A stretch of DNA of 9,340 bases, taken from Helicobacteraceae bacterium (GTDB lineage: Bacteria > Campylobacterota > Campylobacteria > Campylobacterales > Sulfurimonadaceae). Below the pieces are notes generated by a model. It saw only the letters and a list, made by a program, of their open reading frames with translations. It was not told where the DNA came from and ran no database searches. A program made the translations under genes and the position numbers. This document shows, piece after piece, positions 1 to 7,477 of this stretch (position 1 is the first letter of the stretch; each line of letters starts with the position of its first letter). The DNA lies in contig WFMY01000146.1 of the NCBI GenBank assembly GCA_015488855.1, positions 1 to 9,340 on the forward strand, in the 5' to 3' direction.

Positions 1-327
1 AACGCTTGTGGCACTTTGCTCATTTTTTATCACATAATCAACAATATCCTTCTCAAGCATAGCTTTACGAGAATCTTTATCTGTGTTTGCGGTGAGAACT
101 ATCACTCTTGCATTTTTTTCAAGTAGAAAGTCAACTACCTCTCCATTGGGAGCATCAGGTAAGTGAATGTCAGTAACCACAATAAAGTGTTTGTACATCT
201 TCAAAAAGAGTTTTGCTTCGGAGAGTTTATACGCAACATCTACTTCACAACCTAGCTTTTGGGAGAGTTTTTTTACTAGTACATCGGCGAGTGTTTTGTT
301 ATCTTCTATTACAAGTATTCTATTCAT
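1..327 (-). CDS. Response regulator receiver domain protein (N-terminal part, runs off left edge)
   Basis: The frame gives 109 residues from an ATG at 327-325 and has no stop before the window edge. It starts MNRILVIEDNKTLADVLV, a typical first strand and acidic pocket of a CheY-like receiver (E8, D9). The expected phosphoacceptor is D53 in VVTDIHLPDAPNGE, the switch Thr is T79 in VIVLTAN, and the conserved Lys is K101 in DYVIKNE. The start is supported by AGGAC five bases upstream (complement of 333-337). The receiver is essentially complete at the edge, so any output domain lies outside the window. The wording around DAPNGEVVDF and MLEKDIVDYVIK resembles receivers that precede GGDEF or other output domains in Campylobacterota, but the output is not visible. 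It is divergent from the helicase gene. A role in regulating the efflux cluster is possible but unsupported. Confidence 0.9.
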   Translation of the reverse strand, partial: MNRILVIEDNKTLADVLVKKLSQKLGCEVDVAYKLSEAKLFLKMYKHFIVVTDIHLPDAPNGEVVDFLLEKNARVIVLTANTDKDSRKAMLEKDIVDYVIKNEQSATSV

Positions 328-365
328 TTTAAGTCCTGCTTTTTGCCATTTATAGGGGTAATTTT

Positions 366-373
366 AGTATAAT
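366..373. promoter_or_regulatory. Overlapping divergent -10 boxes between response regulator and helicase
   Basis: The plus strand has a perfect TATAAT at 368-373. The complementary strand has TATACT covering 371-366, so the two -10 elements share four base pairs. A plus-strand start 6-7 bases after the box would fall on or next to the helicase ATG at 380. A minus-strand start would give a leader of about 30 nt containing AGGAC before the response regulator ATG. No convincing -35 is seen for either direction. Confidence 0.5.
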
Positions 374-379
374 AAAATT

Positions 380-1777
380 ATGAACATATTAAACAGTGTA
401 CTTAAGAGCTTAAAAAACAAACAAAATATCTTTTTAACGGGTGGTGCGGGGGTTGGTAAAACCACCTTGACAAGAGAGCTTATAGAGCTTTACATTCAGG
501 ATGCAAAAAAAGTTGCCAAACTTGCCTCAACAGGTATGGCTGCAACGCTCATAAATGGACAGACTTTGCATAGTTTTTTGGATCTGGGTATCGCTAGTGA
601 TGTGGATGATTTAGAGAGAAACGGTAAGTTTGAGATAAAAAAGAAGATTAAAAAACTTATAGCAAGTATAGAGCTCCTTGTCATAGATGAGATATCTATG
701 GTGAGTGATACCCTTTTTGAGATGATAGAACTTCGTCTAACTCAAGCTGAGTTTCAAGGTGTACTTTTAGTCGTAGGAGACTTTTTACAGTTGCCACCTG
801 TTGTGAGAGGCTCTAGCGAGGTACATTTTGCATTTGAGTCTGAGGCTTGGGAGCGATTTGCGTTTAAGAAAGTGGAACTCACGCATATCTATAGGACAGA
901 TGATATCCGTTTCATAGAGCTACTTGGAAGTGTACGAGAAGGCTTTGTGGATGAAGCAGTGCATAACCATCTCAACGAGTTTATCAAACCTTTGTCCGAA
1001 GACTTGAGTGAGTTTACCTATCTTTTTGGGAAAAATGTCTCAGCACAGATGCACAACAAAGCACAGTTGGAGTTTGTTGAGGGTGAATTGTTCGTTAAAG
1101 AAGCACAAATTATCAAACATAAAAAAGACTCAAAAGACTCAGATATACAACGGTTTATGAATGATGCTCGTATAGAAAAAGAGTTAGAACTCAAGATGGG
1201 TGTCCCTGTTCTTTTTACGCGAAATTCATGGAACTACTTTAACGGTGAACGAGGCAAAGTTGTCAATGTAGATGCCACTTATGTGTATGTACAAAAGAGT
1301 GATGGAGTGATCATCAAGCTTGAAAGTGTCGCTCAAAGTAAAACAATGTGGCGAGAAAAAACGGTAAATAAAAAAAAGGAGATGGTAGAGGATGAACTCT
1401 TTAGTGTCTATCAATTTCCCATAAAACTCGCCTACGCTATCACCATTCATAAGTCGCAAGGTATGTCCTTAGAAGACCTCATCATCCAAACTAACGAGAT
1501 CTTCGCTCCAAGTCAGTTTTATGTAGCACTTTCACGATGCTCAAAGCCCGAGAGACTAACACTCATAGCCCCATCAAAACAGTGGCACAGCATAGTTTAT
1601 GTGGATGATAAGGCTTTGGAGTTTGTCAAAGACAATAAAGCAATTATTGAGCCGATAGAAAAAGAAAAATTGAAATATGATTTAGATGACTTAAAGATGG
1701 CTATATTTAACAGAGAAATTAACTTCTATAACATGCTACCTCTTAAGAAAAATTATTGTAAAATTCAAAAAATCTGA
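380..1777 (+). CDS. PIF1/RecD-like ATP-dependent DNA helicase with an aberrant MazE-derived C-terminal tail
   Basis: This is a 465-residue superfamily 1B helicase expected to unwind DNA using ATP in the cytoplasm. Visible motifs are Walker A GGAGVGKT (21-28), STGMAA (50-55), the PIF1-type TLHSF (62-66), Walker B VIDEISM (101-107), GDFLQLPPV (133-141), a motif IV Arg in THIYR (172), and the C-terminal motifs LAYAITIHKSQGMS (about 350-363) and FYVALSR (380-386). All catalytic motifs are intact, so the core may be active. From residue 418 the sequence changes to DNKAIIEPIEKEKLKYDLDDL, which matches MazE residues 38-58 encoded at 7902-7964. An unmatched tail of 27 residues follows. The other helicase copy at 7478-7750 ends in FVKDI and a stop, so the native protein was probably about 419 residues. 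No Shine-Dalgarno is close to the ATG; GGGG at 355-358 is too far away. The gene may be translated from a leaderless mRNA. Confidence 0.9.
   Translation: MNILNSVLKSLKNKQNIFLTGGAGVGKTTLTRELIELYIQDAKKVAKLASTGMAATLINGQTLHSFLDLGIASDVDDLERNGKFEIKKKIKKLIASIELLVIDEISMVSDTLFEMIELRLTQAEFQGVLLVVGDFLQLPPVVRGSSEVHFAFESEAWERFAFKKVELTHIYRTDDIRFIELLGSVREGFVDEAVHNHLNEFIKPLSEDLSEFTYLFGKNVSAQMHNKAQLEFVEGELFVKEAQIIKHKKDSKDSDIQRFMNDARIEKELELKMGVPVLFTRNSWNYFNGERGKVVNVDATYVYVQKSDGVIIKLESVAQSKTMWREKTVNKKKEMVEDELFSVYQFPIKLAYAITIHKSQGMSLEDLIIQTNEIFAPSQFYVALSRCSKPERLTLIAPSKQWHSIVYVDDKALEFVKDNKAIIEPIEKEKLKYDLDDLKMAIFNREINFYNMLPLKKNYCKIQKI
1365..1633 (+). repeat. Upstream copy of helicase 3'-end repeat
   Basis: This stretch matches 7478-7743 in the same orientation. 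The first part, from the A-tract through about 1413, is almost identical. The rest differs at roughly 39 positions plus one 2-base gap (hand count, about 85% identity overall). Most differences fall in third codon positions. The two copies bracket the whole efflux cluster. Confidence 0.9.
1622..1693 (+). repeat. MazE-like segment fused in frame to helicase (matches 7893-7964)
   Basis: Positions 1631-1693 differ from 7902-7964 at about 11 of 63 bases by hand count. The encoded 21 residues differ at only three positions (L/V, D/E, D/E). The join lies in a short sequence shared by both partners: TTTGTCAAAGACA at 1622-1634 in the helicase and TTTATAAAAGATA at 7893-7905 in mazE. After 1693 the similarity to mazE stops. 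Confidence 0.85.
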
Positions 1778-1780
1778 TAA

Positions 1781-1786
1781 AGGGGG
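1781..1786 (+). promoter_or_regulatory. Ribosome binding site of small ORF at 1794
   Basis: AGGGGG lies seven bases before the ATG at 1794, in the 16-bp gap after the helicase stop codon. It supports this start. Promoter signals for the efflux cluster are weak here: a possible TAAAAT at 1759-1764 lies inside the end of the helicase frame and has no clear -35. Confidence 0.5.
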
Positions 1787-1793
1787 TATATAA

Positions 1794-2090
1794 ATGCGGT
1801 CAAAAATTATATTTTTTCTTCTTTTTATGCTCTCCTTTGTTATCTTACACGACTCCCTTCTTGAGAAAAAAGGACAGACTTCTCTTATAACGCAAGCAGA
1901 ATATCCATCATCTCTTTCTCAAAAAGATACCAAGATCCAAGAGATACATAAGATGTTTCATATTGTCGTGATCTTAGCACAAAATTCTATGCCATCATCT
2001 ACATTTAAAGACTCAAAAAGCATCAAGTCCCCTGATCTAAAAAAGAAATTTTATTACTATAAAACTATCATAAAACCTCCAATCGCCTAA
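1794..2090 (+). CDS. Small secreted or membrane-anchored protein of unknown function, first gene of the efflux cluster
   Basis: This is a 98-residue protein with a basic start (MRSK) and one hydrophobic segment (about residues 5-18, IIFFLLFMLSFVIL), so it is either anchored in the inner membrane or exported. The remainder is polar and Lys/Ser-rich, with a strongly basic end (KKKFYYYKTIIKPPIA). It has no Cys and no Met- or His-rich metal motif like that of CusF. The start is supported by AGGGGG seven bases upstream. It begins 16 bp after the helicase and lies 122 bp before the TolC-like gene, in the same orientation. Position suggests an accessory role in the exporter, but no family is recognised, so this is inference only. 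Confidence 0.7.
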   Translation: MRSKIIFFLLFMLSFVILHDSLLEKKGQTSLITQAEYPSSLSQKDTKIQEIHKMFHIVVILAQNSMPSSTFKDSKSIKSPDLKKKFYYYKTIIKPPIA

Positions 2091-2152
2091 TTTTTTACTG
2101 CAAAAAAAACTCTATTATCATATTTAGAATGCAATACTAATTGCTAAATTTA

Positions 2153-2196
2153 GACTGTACTGTAACTTCGAGAGCAATACACTTGATGCTACAGTC
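2153..2196 (+). promoter_or_regulatory. Inverted repeat in the leader before the TolC-like gene
   Basis: GACTGTA at 2153-2159 and TACAGTC at 2190-2196 are perfect 7-bp arms with a 30-nt loop. The loop holds a weak inner pairing (AGCA at 2173-2176 with TGCT at 2187-2190) that competes for one base. The 3' arm ends about five bases before the AAAAGGAA ribosome binding site. GCAATAC occurs twice, at 2131-2137 and 2174-2180. It could be an mRNA leader hairpin or a protein-binding site. A possible -10 (TAGAAT, 2125-2130) lies just upstream. Confidence 0.35.
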
Positions 2197-2212
2197 GAAA
2201 AAAAGGAATTTT

Positions 2213-3400
2213 ATGAATAAATTACTACTACTATTGTTACTTTATATTATTCTGCCCTTAAATATAATGGCAGAAAATATTTCTACCCTGTTTGAGCGTA
2301 TTGTAGAAAGTGATTTGTACAATAGTCAAATAGAGGCTATTGAAACAAACATCCAAAATAAAAAAGCCTCTCTTTATAATGATGGTTGGACCATTGGCGG
2401 TGGTACCGCATATCCTTCATTTAATAATAACAATAAGGGTATGGAGTATCAGCTCTCTATTGGCAAAAATATAATGCTCCATCACTCACAACTTAAGAAG
2501 CTCCTTCAACATAGGAATAAATATGCAAAAATGCTTAAAAATGTAAAAAAGAATCAGCTTAAAGCATTAATATTTCGTCTATATGGTTTATACTGCATCA
2601 CAATGGAATCCTTGCAGACAAAAGGGAAGCTTGCAGCTATCTATGACACTTTGAATATACAGTTGAAAAAAGGTGTTGCTTTTGGTGAATTTTCTTCAAA
2701 TAAGGCGATTATGGTAAACCTAGCTTTTCAAAATCTTATTTTACAAATTTCACAAATGGAGAGTCAATTGCAGATATATGAAGCAAAAATTAAGTCCTTT
2801 ATCCCATTTAATGGACAATTTAAGTGTGAAAATTATAAATTCAATTTAAAAAAACTCTTTGCTCCCGAATCATCTGTCTATTTTGATTTGTTGCAAAGAC
2901 AAAAATTAACTGCATTAAGCACACTTAATGTTGCTTCAAATAAATTGCAGAGTGTCAATGTAAATATGTCCTACTCAAGGTCACTTGGTATAGATGGCTA
3001 TACAATGAACCTGTCTGTTCCTTTATCTTTTGACAATACACGATATGAAGCACATAAATCAAGTACTATGCATAATTACTCTTCACTTAATTATCAAATA
3101 GCCTTTTTTAAAAAACGCTATAAAGAGCAAACAAAAGCACTTAAAGCACGATTGAATATCTACAAAGAGAATTTCTCTAAAATAGATACATCAATAAAAA
3201 ATGATTCTTATGAGCTTATAAAACAGAGCAATCTGCGTTTTCATGCTGGAGAAGAGAGCCTCCTAGGGATTCTCAAAGCAACACAAACACAACTGCAGAT
3301 TGTCAATACAATACTACAGTTCAAACTACAACGCCAGATAGCTATATCTAACTATCTCTATAACTATGCTATTAATCCTCAAGGAGTACTACAAAAATGA
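2213..3400 (+). CDS. TolC/CusC-like outer membrane efflux channel protein
   Basis: This is the predicted outer membrane exit duct of the tripartite metal exporter, 395 residues with this start. The ATG at 2213 is chosen because AAAAGGAA at 2201-2208 sits just upstream and the protein then opens with a clear signal peptide (MNKLLLLLLLYIILPLNIMA, predicted cleavage before ENIS). Reading from an upstream TTG at 2141 would put 24 polar residues before the signal peptide. The body is rich in long amphipathic helices. A TolC-type helical stretch runs through FGEFSSNKAIMVNLAFQN. The strand segment MNLSVPLSFDNTRYEAH is the equivalent seen in the second half of such channels. There is no lipobox Cys, so unlike CusC it should not be lipidated. 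Its stop codon overlaps the adaptor start (ATGA at 3397-3400), so the two are translationally coupled. Substrate cannot be inferred from this gene. Confidence 0.85.
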   Translation: MNKLLLLLLLYIILPLNIMAENISTLFERIVESDLYNSQIEAIETNIQNKKASLYNDGWTIGGGTAYPSFNNNNKGMEYQLSIGKNIMLHHSQLKKLLQHRNKYAKMLKNVKKNQLKALIFRLYGLYCITMESLQTKGKLAAIYDTLNIQLKKGVAFGEFSSNKAIMVNLAFQNLILQISQMESQLQIYEAKIKSFIPFNGQFKCENYKFNLKKLFAPESSVYFDLLQRQKLTALSTLNVASNKLQSVNVNMSYSRSLGIDGYTMNLSVPLSFDNTRYEAHKSSTMHNYSSLNYQIAFFKKRYKEQTKALKARLNIYKENFSKIDTSIKNDSYELIKQSNLRFHAGEESLLGILKATQTQLQIVNTILQFKLQRQIAISNYLYNYAINPQGVLQK

Positions 3401-4422
3401 AAAATATCTTACTGATTACACTACTGAGCTTCACACCGCTTTTTGGTATGGTGAAAACTGCTCAGCCAATAAAAACACAACGCATCTATCTTGGTAGTTT
3501 CTTAGCTAAGGGATATCTGAGTGCAAATAAAATTTTTAGAATTGATACTCCAGTCGGGGGTATCATAGAAAGATTAAATGTTAATATTTATGACACTGTT
3601 AAAAAGGGAGATGTTTTAGTTACTCTTAAGAGTCCAAAAATTTTAGAACTAGAATCACAATATATAGATGCACTTATTGAAAAAGATTATTATACAAGGG
3701 AAGTAAATAGATTAAGACCCCTTTATAGAGAAGCTGTTGTCGCAAAAAAAATATTTATAAAAACAAAAAATATACTCACAAAATTTACGACAAAGAGTCA
3801 TTTCTACTATCATCTTTTATTAGAGTGGGGGCTGAGTAAATCACAAGCAGATAAAATTACAAAAACAAAAACGCCCATTGCAAAAATACAAATCTTTGCA
3901 CCTATTAGTGGGCAAATCAGCGACCTAACTATATATCCCAAAATGTATGTCAAAGATGGCACACACCTCATGACAATACTTAATACAATAGGAACGCATT
4001 TAGAAGTATCCTTGCCTGCTACTATAGCGAACAGACTACACAAAAAAGCAACACTTTATATCAATAACACTCCTGTAACAGTCGAGTCTATTGCTGCAAA
4101 AATAGATAGTCGTACTCAAACAATTGCGGTACATCTTTTGCCAGTAAAGAGTATGCATATTTTACCTGATGAAAAACGCAACATCAAACTTTATTGGCCT
4201 AAAAATGCATTTATGCTTCCTGCTTCAGCAATTATTGATTTTAAAACACACAATATTGTATTTATTAAAAAAGCAAAGGGTTTTCAACCTGTTTATGTCA
4301 CTATTTTAGGAAGAAATAACGATAAAGTTTATATAGTTGCAAAAGAGCTCAAAACAACATCACAAGTCGCTGTTACAGGAGTCATCACCCTCAAAGGCAC
4401 TTTGGAGTCTAAGGATGATTGA
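3397..4422 (+). CDS. CusB/CzcB-like periplasmic adaptor (membrane fusion protein) of RND exporter
   Basis: This 341-residue adaptor is expected to join the RND pump to the outer membrane channel in the periplasm. It has an N-terminal signal sequence (MKNILLITLLSFTPLFG). The first half of a lipoyl-like domain covers about residues 48-80 (TPVGGIIERLNV, then VKKGDVLVTLKSP). A helical hairpin spans about 82-157. The second lipoyl half is at about 163-197 (IQIFAPISGQISDL, VKDGTHLMTI), followed by beta-barrel and membrane-proximal regions. AAGGAG at 3381-3386 and the 4-bp ATGA overlap with the TolC-like gene support the start. It is somewhat shorter than E. coli CusB and lacks the extra N- or C-terminal metal-binding domains seen in some CusB/CzcB proteins. 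No Cys or Met cluster marks the substrate. It overlaps the pump gene by 8 bp. Confidence 0.88.
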   Translation: MKNILLITLLSFTPLFGMVKTAQPIKTQRIYLGSFLAKGYLSANKIFRIDTPVGGIIERLNVNIYDTVKKGDVLVTLKSPKILELESQYIDALIEKDYYTREVNRLRPLYREAVVAKKIFIKTKNILTKFTTKSHFYYHLLLEWGLSKSQADKITKTKTPIAKIQIFAPISGQISDLTIYPKMYVKDGTHLMTILNTIGTHLEVSLPATIANRLHKKATLYINNTPVTVESIAAKIDSRTQTIAVHLLPVKSMHILPDEKRNIKLYWPKNAFMLPASAIIDFKTHNIVFIKKAKGFQPVYVTILGRNNDKVYIVAKELKTTSQVAVTGVITLKGTLESKDD

Positions 4423-7400
4423 TAAACTCATAAAAATTGCTTTGAAACAAAGGCTATTCACACTTATTATTGCATTAGCACTTTTTGTTGGCGGTATCTT
4501 TGCTTATTCAAACCTCACTATTGATGCCTTTCCCGATGTTTCTACCACGCAGGTAGAAATCATTACAAAAGCACCGGGGATGACACCAAAAGAGGTGGAA
4601 CAGCAAATAACCATCCCTATCGAACTTGAAATGCAGGGAATCCCTCATCAAAAAATTGTACGCTCAACCTCAAAGTATGCACTCTCTGATGTGGTTATAG
4701 ATTTTGAAGAGGGAACAGACCTCTATTGGGCAAGAGACCGTGTCTATCAACGATTTAATAATATAAAAAACAATTTACCTTCTTCTATCTCAGGAGGGAT
4801 AGCCCCTATTACCACACCTCTTGGTGAAATATTAATGTTTACTATTGAGTCACCAACATTGACACTCATGGAGAAAAAAACACTCTTAGACTGGGTTATA
4901 CGCCCTGCTCTTCGTAATATTGCAGGTGTTGCAGATGTCAATGCACTTGGGGGTAAGCTGAAAACATTTCGCATCAAACCAGATTTTGCAAAGATAGCCT
5001 CCCTTGGCATAAGTCTCAATATGATTGAATCAAAAATTGCAAATAACAATGCCAACTATGGTGCAGGAAGGATTGAAAAAGGAGATACGGCTCTTTTAGT
5101 ACGACTTCCTGGTCGTATGAAACAGAGTGCAGATATAGCAAATCTTGTCCTAAAGGTAGAGAATAATGGAGCTATAGTTCGACTCAAAGATGTTGCACAA
5201 GTTGCTATAGCTGCTCTCACACGCTATGGGTATGTTACAAAAGATGCTAAGGGAGAAGCTGTTGAGGGACTGGTTTTGGGTCTCAAAGGAGCAGATGCAT
5301 CAAAAGTAACAAACAAAGTAAAAGAGAAACTCCAAGAGCTTGAAAAATCTTTACCTAAGGGAACAACAGTTAATATATTTTATGATAGGAGCGACCTGAT
5401 TACAAAAGCTGTAGATATGGTTAAAAAAGCGCTTAGTGAAGCTACGATTTTAGTGTTGATTGTCTTATTACTATTTTTGGGAAGTTTTGTTTCTGCGCTT
5501 ACCGTTGCACTTATCTTACCTCTTGCAGTTTTAAGTGCCTTTATTTTGATGTACTACTTCAACATTAGTGTCAACCTTATGAGTCTCGGTGGTATTGCCA
5601 TCGCTATTGGTATGATAATAGATTCAGGAGTTGTGATGGTTGAGAATATTATGGCAAAACTTTCACATCCCCATTTTAAGCACAAAAGCCGTTTAGAGAT
5701 TATCTATACAGCAGCAACTGAGGTAAGTACTCCTATTATTTCTGGTGTTCTTATTATCATCATTGTTTTTACTCCTTTATTGATGCTTGATGGACTGGGA
5801 GGAAAACTCTTTGCCCCTGTGGCACTGAGCATTGTCTTTACACTCATAGCTTCTATTTTACTCGCACTCTTTGTTATTCCTACCATTGCCTCTTTTCTTA
5901 TCAAGCATCCAAAGCACGAAGATACATTTCTCATGAAGTTTTTACTCAAAGGGTATGAACCTCTTTTAAATCGTGCATTTAAAGTTGAGTTTGGTATTTA
6001 TATTATGTTGTTTTTACTTTTAGGTGCAAGCTTTTATGCCTTTGGAAATATTGGAAAAACCTTTATGCCTACTATGGATGAGGGAAATATTGTTATTGGT
6101 ATAGAGTCACCACCTTCGATTAATATTCCTGCGGGCATAGCCCTTAATATTCAGATACAAAAAGAACTTATGACAAAAGTACCTGAGATACAATCTATCA
6201 TCGCAAGAAGTGGTTCTGATGAGATAGGACTTGACCCAATGGGACTCAATGATACAGATGCTTTTCTCGTTTTTAAACCAAAAAGTGAGTGGAGAAAACC
6301 TGATGTATTATGGCTCAAAGAGCAGATGCGTCAAGTGTTGGAAAATATTAAAGGAATAGAGTATAGTTTTACACAGCCTATTGAGATGCGAACTTCTGAG
6401 ATGCTTACTGGAGCACGAGGCGATGTTGTGATAAAAGTATTTGGAGAAGATATTGACAAGCTTAATGAACTTGGGTCTTCTATAAAAAATATTATAAAGA
6501 GTACAAAAGGTGCTCAAGATGTCTATATGCGAAAAAATGAAGGGGCTTCCTATGAAGAGCTCATTTTTAATGAAGAAAAACTTGGAAACTATGGACTAGA
6601 TAAAAAAGATGTAGCCCATCTCTTAAAAGCAAGTGTCAGCGGTGTAGAAATAGGTACTGTATATGATGGAATGAAACAGTTTTCTATCATCATTCGTGGA
6701 AATTACAAGCGTAAAAATCTTGTTGATCTCTACTTGGTTGGCTCTAATGGAGATGCCCTGTCACTTTCAGAAATCGTAACTATTAAAAAAACGAAAGGTC
6801 CTGTTGAAATAAAACATGAGAGAGCAAAACGCTTTATCTCTATTCAAACAAATGTAAGTGGCATAGACTTGGTTTCCTTTGTCAATACCTTAAAGTCTAG
6901 CATTGCAAAAGAGACTAAATTACCTGTTGGTTACTATGTAACATACGGTGGTGAATTTAAAAATCAACAAGCGACGATGCAACGCCTTTCAATCGTTGTA
7001 CCAATTGCTCTTGTTTTGATTTTTATGATTTTGTATATCACTTTCCAGTCAGTCTTACAAAGTATAATAATCTTTACAACTATACCTCTTGCTATGGTGG
7101 GTGGAATTTTTGGTCTCTATATTACCCAGAGCTATCTCTCTGTACCTGCTTCTGTTGGTTTTATTGCGCTTCTTGGAATTGCAGTTCTTAATGGTGTAGT
7201 TATGATAAGTTATTTTAATGAGTTGGCATTGTCATTGCCAGTGAAAGAAGTCGTTATAGAAGGTGCAAAAAGAAGATTACGCCCTGTACTCATGACCGCA
7301 ACTATTGCAGCCTTATCTTTAGTCCCAATGCTTTATGCAACGGGTCCTGGATCTGAGATTCAAAAACCACTTGCTATCGTTGTCATCTTTGGTCTTATCT

Positions 7401-7468
7401 CCTCTACAGCATTAACTCTCGTAGTCTTACCAATGCTTTATAAGCGTTTTGTAAAAGACATTATTTGA
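4415..7468 (+). CDS. CusA/CzcA-family heavy-metal efflux RND pump
   Basis: This is a 1017-residue inner membrane proton-driven transporter, full length for the HME-RND family. The ATG at 4415 is chosen because GGAG at 4404-4407 is seven bases upstream, the overlap with the adaptor is then only 8 bp, and the protein starts MIDKLIKIALKQRLFT directly before TM1. An upstream ATG at 4337 would add 26 residues lying inside the adaptor. Family marks include FPDVSTTQVEIITKAPGMTP, the duplicated porter/membrane architecture, the TM4 segment GGIAIAIGMIIDSGVVMVEN and FMPTMDEGNIV at the start of the second half. TM4 carries D403 and E410, with seven-residue spacing as in CusA. The third acidic residue of CzcA-type TM4 is Ala here. 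In the second periplasmic half, GIESPPSINI stands where CusA has a Met-containing LLYMPS segment, and SGSDEIGLDPMGLN resembles divalent-cation pumps. The substrate is therefore open. Confidence 0.93.
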   Translation: MIDKLIKIALKQRLFTLIIALALFVGGIFAYSNLTIDAFPDVSTTQVEIITKAPGMTPKEVEQQITIPIELEMQGIPHQKIVRSTSKYALSDVVIDFEEGTDLYWARDRVYQRFNNIKNNLPSSISGGIAPITTPLGEILMFTIESPTLTLMEKKTLLDWVIRPALRNIAGVADVNALGGKLKTFRIKPDFAKIASLGISLNMIESKIANNNANYGAGRIEKGDTALLVRLPGRMKQSADIANLVLKVENNGAIVRLKDVAQVAIAALTRYGYVTKDAKGEAVEGLVLGLKGADASKVTNKVKEKLQELEKSLPKGTTVNIFYDRSDLITKAVDMVKKALSEATILVLIVLLLFLGSFVSALTVALILPLAVLSAFILMYYFNISVNLMSLGGIAIAIGMIIDSGVVMVENIMAKLSHPHFKHKSRLEIIYTAATEVSTPIISGVLIIIIVFTPLLMLDGLGGKLFAPVALSIVFTLIASILLALFVIPTIASFLIKHPKHEDTFLMKFLLKGYEPLLNRAFKVEFGIYIMLFLLLGASFYAFGNIGKTFMPTMDEGNIVIGIESPPSINIPAGIALNIQIQKELMTKVPEIQSIIARSGSDEIGLDPMGLNDTDAFLVFKPKSEWRKPDVLWLKEQMRQVLENIKGIEYSFTQPIEMRTSEMLTGARGDVVIKVFGEDIDKLNELGSSIKNIIKSTKGAQDVYMRKNEGASYEELIFNEEKLGNYGLDKKDVAHLLKASVSGVEIGTVYDGMKQFSIIIRGNYKRKNLVDLYLVGSNGDALSLSEIVTIKKTKGPVEIKHERAKRFISIQTNVSGIDLVSFVNTLKSSIAKETKLPVGYYVTYGGEFKNQQATMQRLSIVVPIALVLIFMILYITFQSVLQSIIIFTTIPLAMVGGIFGLYITQSYLSVPASVGFIALLGIAVLNGVVMISYFNELALSLPVKEVVIEGAKRRLRPVLMTATIAALSLVPMLYATGPGSEIQKPLAIVVIFGLISSTALTLVVLPMLYKRFVKDII

Positions 7469-7477
7469 ACTTTTTTA

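Noticed and set aside
2141..2212. Upstream TTG start for the TolC-like protein
   Set aside because: It would put 24 residues ahead of an obvious signal peptide. AAAAGGAA directly precedes the ATG at 2213.
4337..4414. Earlier ATG for the RND pump
   Set aside because: It would add 26 polar residues buried in the adaptor gene. The ATG at 4415 has a proper GGAG site and places TM1 at the usual distance from the N-terminus.
4747..5949. Open frames antisense to the RND pump (4747-5055 and 5704-5949)
   Set aside because: They mirror the codon pattern of a full-length, motif-complete pump gene, lack ribosome binding sites and resemble no protein family.
1694..7477. Classical transposon or insertion sequence carrying the efflux genes
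   Set aside because: There is no transposase or integrase and no matching terminal inverted repeats by eye. The flanks are diverged gene copies, not short target-site duplications.
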